From: Chloroflexia bacterium
GTDB taxonomy: Bacteria; Chloroflexota; Chloroflexia; QHBQ01; JADMIH01
Direction of reading: 5' to 3'
NCBI GenBank assembly: GCA_025927935.1
Contig: JAICKM010000085.1
Coordinates: 1-14,530 of the forward strand
Length of the DNA stretch: 14,530 nt
The notes below the pieces were generated by a model. That model made no database searches. It saw only the letters and a list, made by a program, of their open reading frames with translations, and was not told the origin of the DNA. Of the stretch, positions 13,840 through 14,530 are shown one piece after another. Positions within the stretch are counted from its first letter, which is position 1; the number at the start of each line of letters is the position of its first letter. The translations under genes were made by a program, and so were the position numbers.

Positions 13840-13866
13840 CTAGCGGCCACAGGTACCGGCTCTGCC

Positions 13867-14175
13867 TTACAGCTTGATCTCGATATCGACGCCGGCCGGC
13901 AGGTTGAGCCTCATCAGCGCGCTGATCGTCTTCTGGTTCGGATCCAGAACGTCGATCAACCGCTTATGAGTGCGGATCTCGAACTGCTCTTGCGAATCTT
14001 TGTCGATGAAGGGGCCACGGATCACGCTGTGCTTTTCGATTTTCGTCGGCAACGGAACCGGGCCGGCCACTAAGGCCCCCGTCCGCTCAGCCGTCTCGAC
14101 GATCTGCTGCGCGGACTGGTCCAGAATTTTATGATCGTACGCCTTCAAGCGGATACGGATCTTTTGCTTCGCCAC
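13867..14175 (-). CDS. rpsJ: Small-subunit ribosomal protein S10 (uS10, NusE)
   Basis: 30S head protein that also acts with NusB in transcription antitermination. The 102 residues match the family: (M)[59 protein letters not shown] and [20 protein letters not shown] ending [15 protein letters not shown]. The start is GTG at 14175; GGGAG is ten bases upstream and AGGAG is directly next to the start. It opens the S10 cluster, 90 bases after tuf. Confidence 0.98.
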   Translation of the reverse strand: MAKQKIRIRLKAYDHKILDQSAQQIVETAERTGALVAGPVPLPTKIEKHSVIRGPFIDKDSQEQFEIRTHKRLIDVLDPNQKTISALMRLNLPAGVDIEIKL

Positions 14176-14193
14176 GCTCCTAATTCTCCCTTT

Positions 14194-14263
14194 CGCCGAT
14201 TACCGGCGAGCGGGCGGCGCTACCCCCGCAGGGGTAGCCCCGGCCCGTCCAGCCGCCTGGCTG
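14194..14263 (-). promoter_or_regulatory. Structured tuf-rpsJ spacer (possible S10 leader)
   Basis: Three inverted repeats fill the 90 bases. CAGCC/GGCTG (14250-14263) follows the tuf stop. A longer one (14211-14247) has an eight-pair GCTACCCC/GGGGTAGC stem with a CGCA loop and an outer five-pair CGGGC/GCCCG stem. CGCCG/CGGCG (14194-14208) lies next to the rpsJ ribosome binding site. No T tract and no AT-rich -10 is seen, so tuf and rpsJ are likely co-transcribed. In E. coli an S10 leader hairpin binds L4; here no such match can be claimed. Confidence 0.4.
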
Positions 14264-14265
14264 TG

Positions 14266-14530
14266 TCACTCAATAATCTTGGTGCAGACGCCGGCACCCA
14301 CCGTGCGCCCGCCTTCCCGGATCGCGAACCGCAACCCTTCCTCAATCGCCACCGGCACGATCAACTCCACCGTCATCTGCGTGTTGTCCCCCGGCATCAC
14401 CATCTCCACCCCTTCTTGCAGCGTGATGTTCCCCGTCACGTCCGTCGTCCGAATGTAGAACTGCGGCCGGTACCCCGAGAAGAACGGCGTGTGCCGCCCC
14501 CCCTCTTCCTTGCTCAGCACATACACTTCC
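14266..14530 (-). CDS. tuf: Elongation factor Tu, C-terminal part (5' end outside window)
   Basis: GTPase that brings aminoacyl-tRNA to the ribosomal A site. Only about 88 codons of the end are in the window; the frame is open to the window edge. It covers most of beta-barrel domain 3: [60 protein letters not shown] and the terminal [20 protein letters not shown]. These are near-universal EF-Tu residues. tuf directly before rpsJ is the usual join of the str and S10 operons. Confidence 0.98.
   Translation of the reverse strand, partial: EVYVLSKEEGGRHTPFFSGYRPQFYIRTTDVTGNITLQEGVEMVMPGDNTQMTVELIVPVAIEEGLRFAIREGGRTVGAGVCTKIIE

Noticed and set aside
13069..14073. Plus-strand open frame of 334 codons opposite rplC and rpsJ
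   Set aside because: It reads through a hairpin-rich spacer and two universal genes, with no family resemblance.
1..14530. A hidden new system (CRISPR, defence, mobile or biosynthetic)
   Set aside because: All genes belong to the universal translation and secretion cluster in canonical order. No spaced repeats, integrase, transposase or unknown gene is present; novelty is limited to tails and intergenic structure.

Overview
This window is a bacterial S10-spc ribosomal-protein cluster, read entirely on the minus strand, so transcription runs from the right end to the left end. In transcription order it holds tuf (3' end only), rpsJ, rplC, rplD, rplW, rplB, rpsS, rplV, rpsC, rplP, rpmC, rpsQ, rplN, rplX, rplE, rpsN (short zinc form), rpsH, rplF, rplR, rpsE, rpmD, rplO, secY, adk and map (5' part only). 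Every gene is an intact member of a universal family. The plus-strand reading frames, some over 300 codons, are GC-driven shadows of these genes.

The DNA is visibly GC-rich. The gene order is the conserved bacterial one, S14 and L24 carry zinc-type cysteine pairs, and several ribosomal proteins have long low-complexity tails. Together with the S3 N-terminus (a [16 protein letters not shown] start), this best suits a member of the Chloroflexota, possibly near Chloroflexales. That placement is an inference from family resemblance; no search was run.

Layout by transcription. Right end (14530-9035): tuf, a structured 90-base spacer, then rpsJ to rpsC, often tightly coupled. Middle (9031-7486): rplP, rpmC, rpsQ and rplN. 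Near 7430 there is a strong sigma-70-like promoter just before rplX, and after rplX (6915-7011) a terminator-type hairpin with a T tract and a competing pairing, so this spot looks like an internal promoter plus attenuator. Next comes the block rplE to secY (6864-1717), closed by a strong 12-pair hairpin after secY. A second promoter (1514-1542) then starts an adk (map) unit. A perfect palindrome lies between adk and map.

The genes make ribosome components from both subunits, the SecY protein channel, adenylate kinase, and methionine aminopeptidase, which trims the N-terminal Met of new proteins. EF-Tu delivers aminoacyl-tRNA to the same ribosomes.

I found no CRISPR array, tRNA, rRNA, IS element, phage gene or defence system. 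The unusual material is at the edges of ordinary genes: disordered extensions on S3 (about 200 residues, with an internal duplication), S5 (RGG-rich), L4 and S17; Glu codons at gene ends that double as Shine-Dalgarno sites; and several structured intergenic spacers. No gap between genes exceeds 300 bases.
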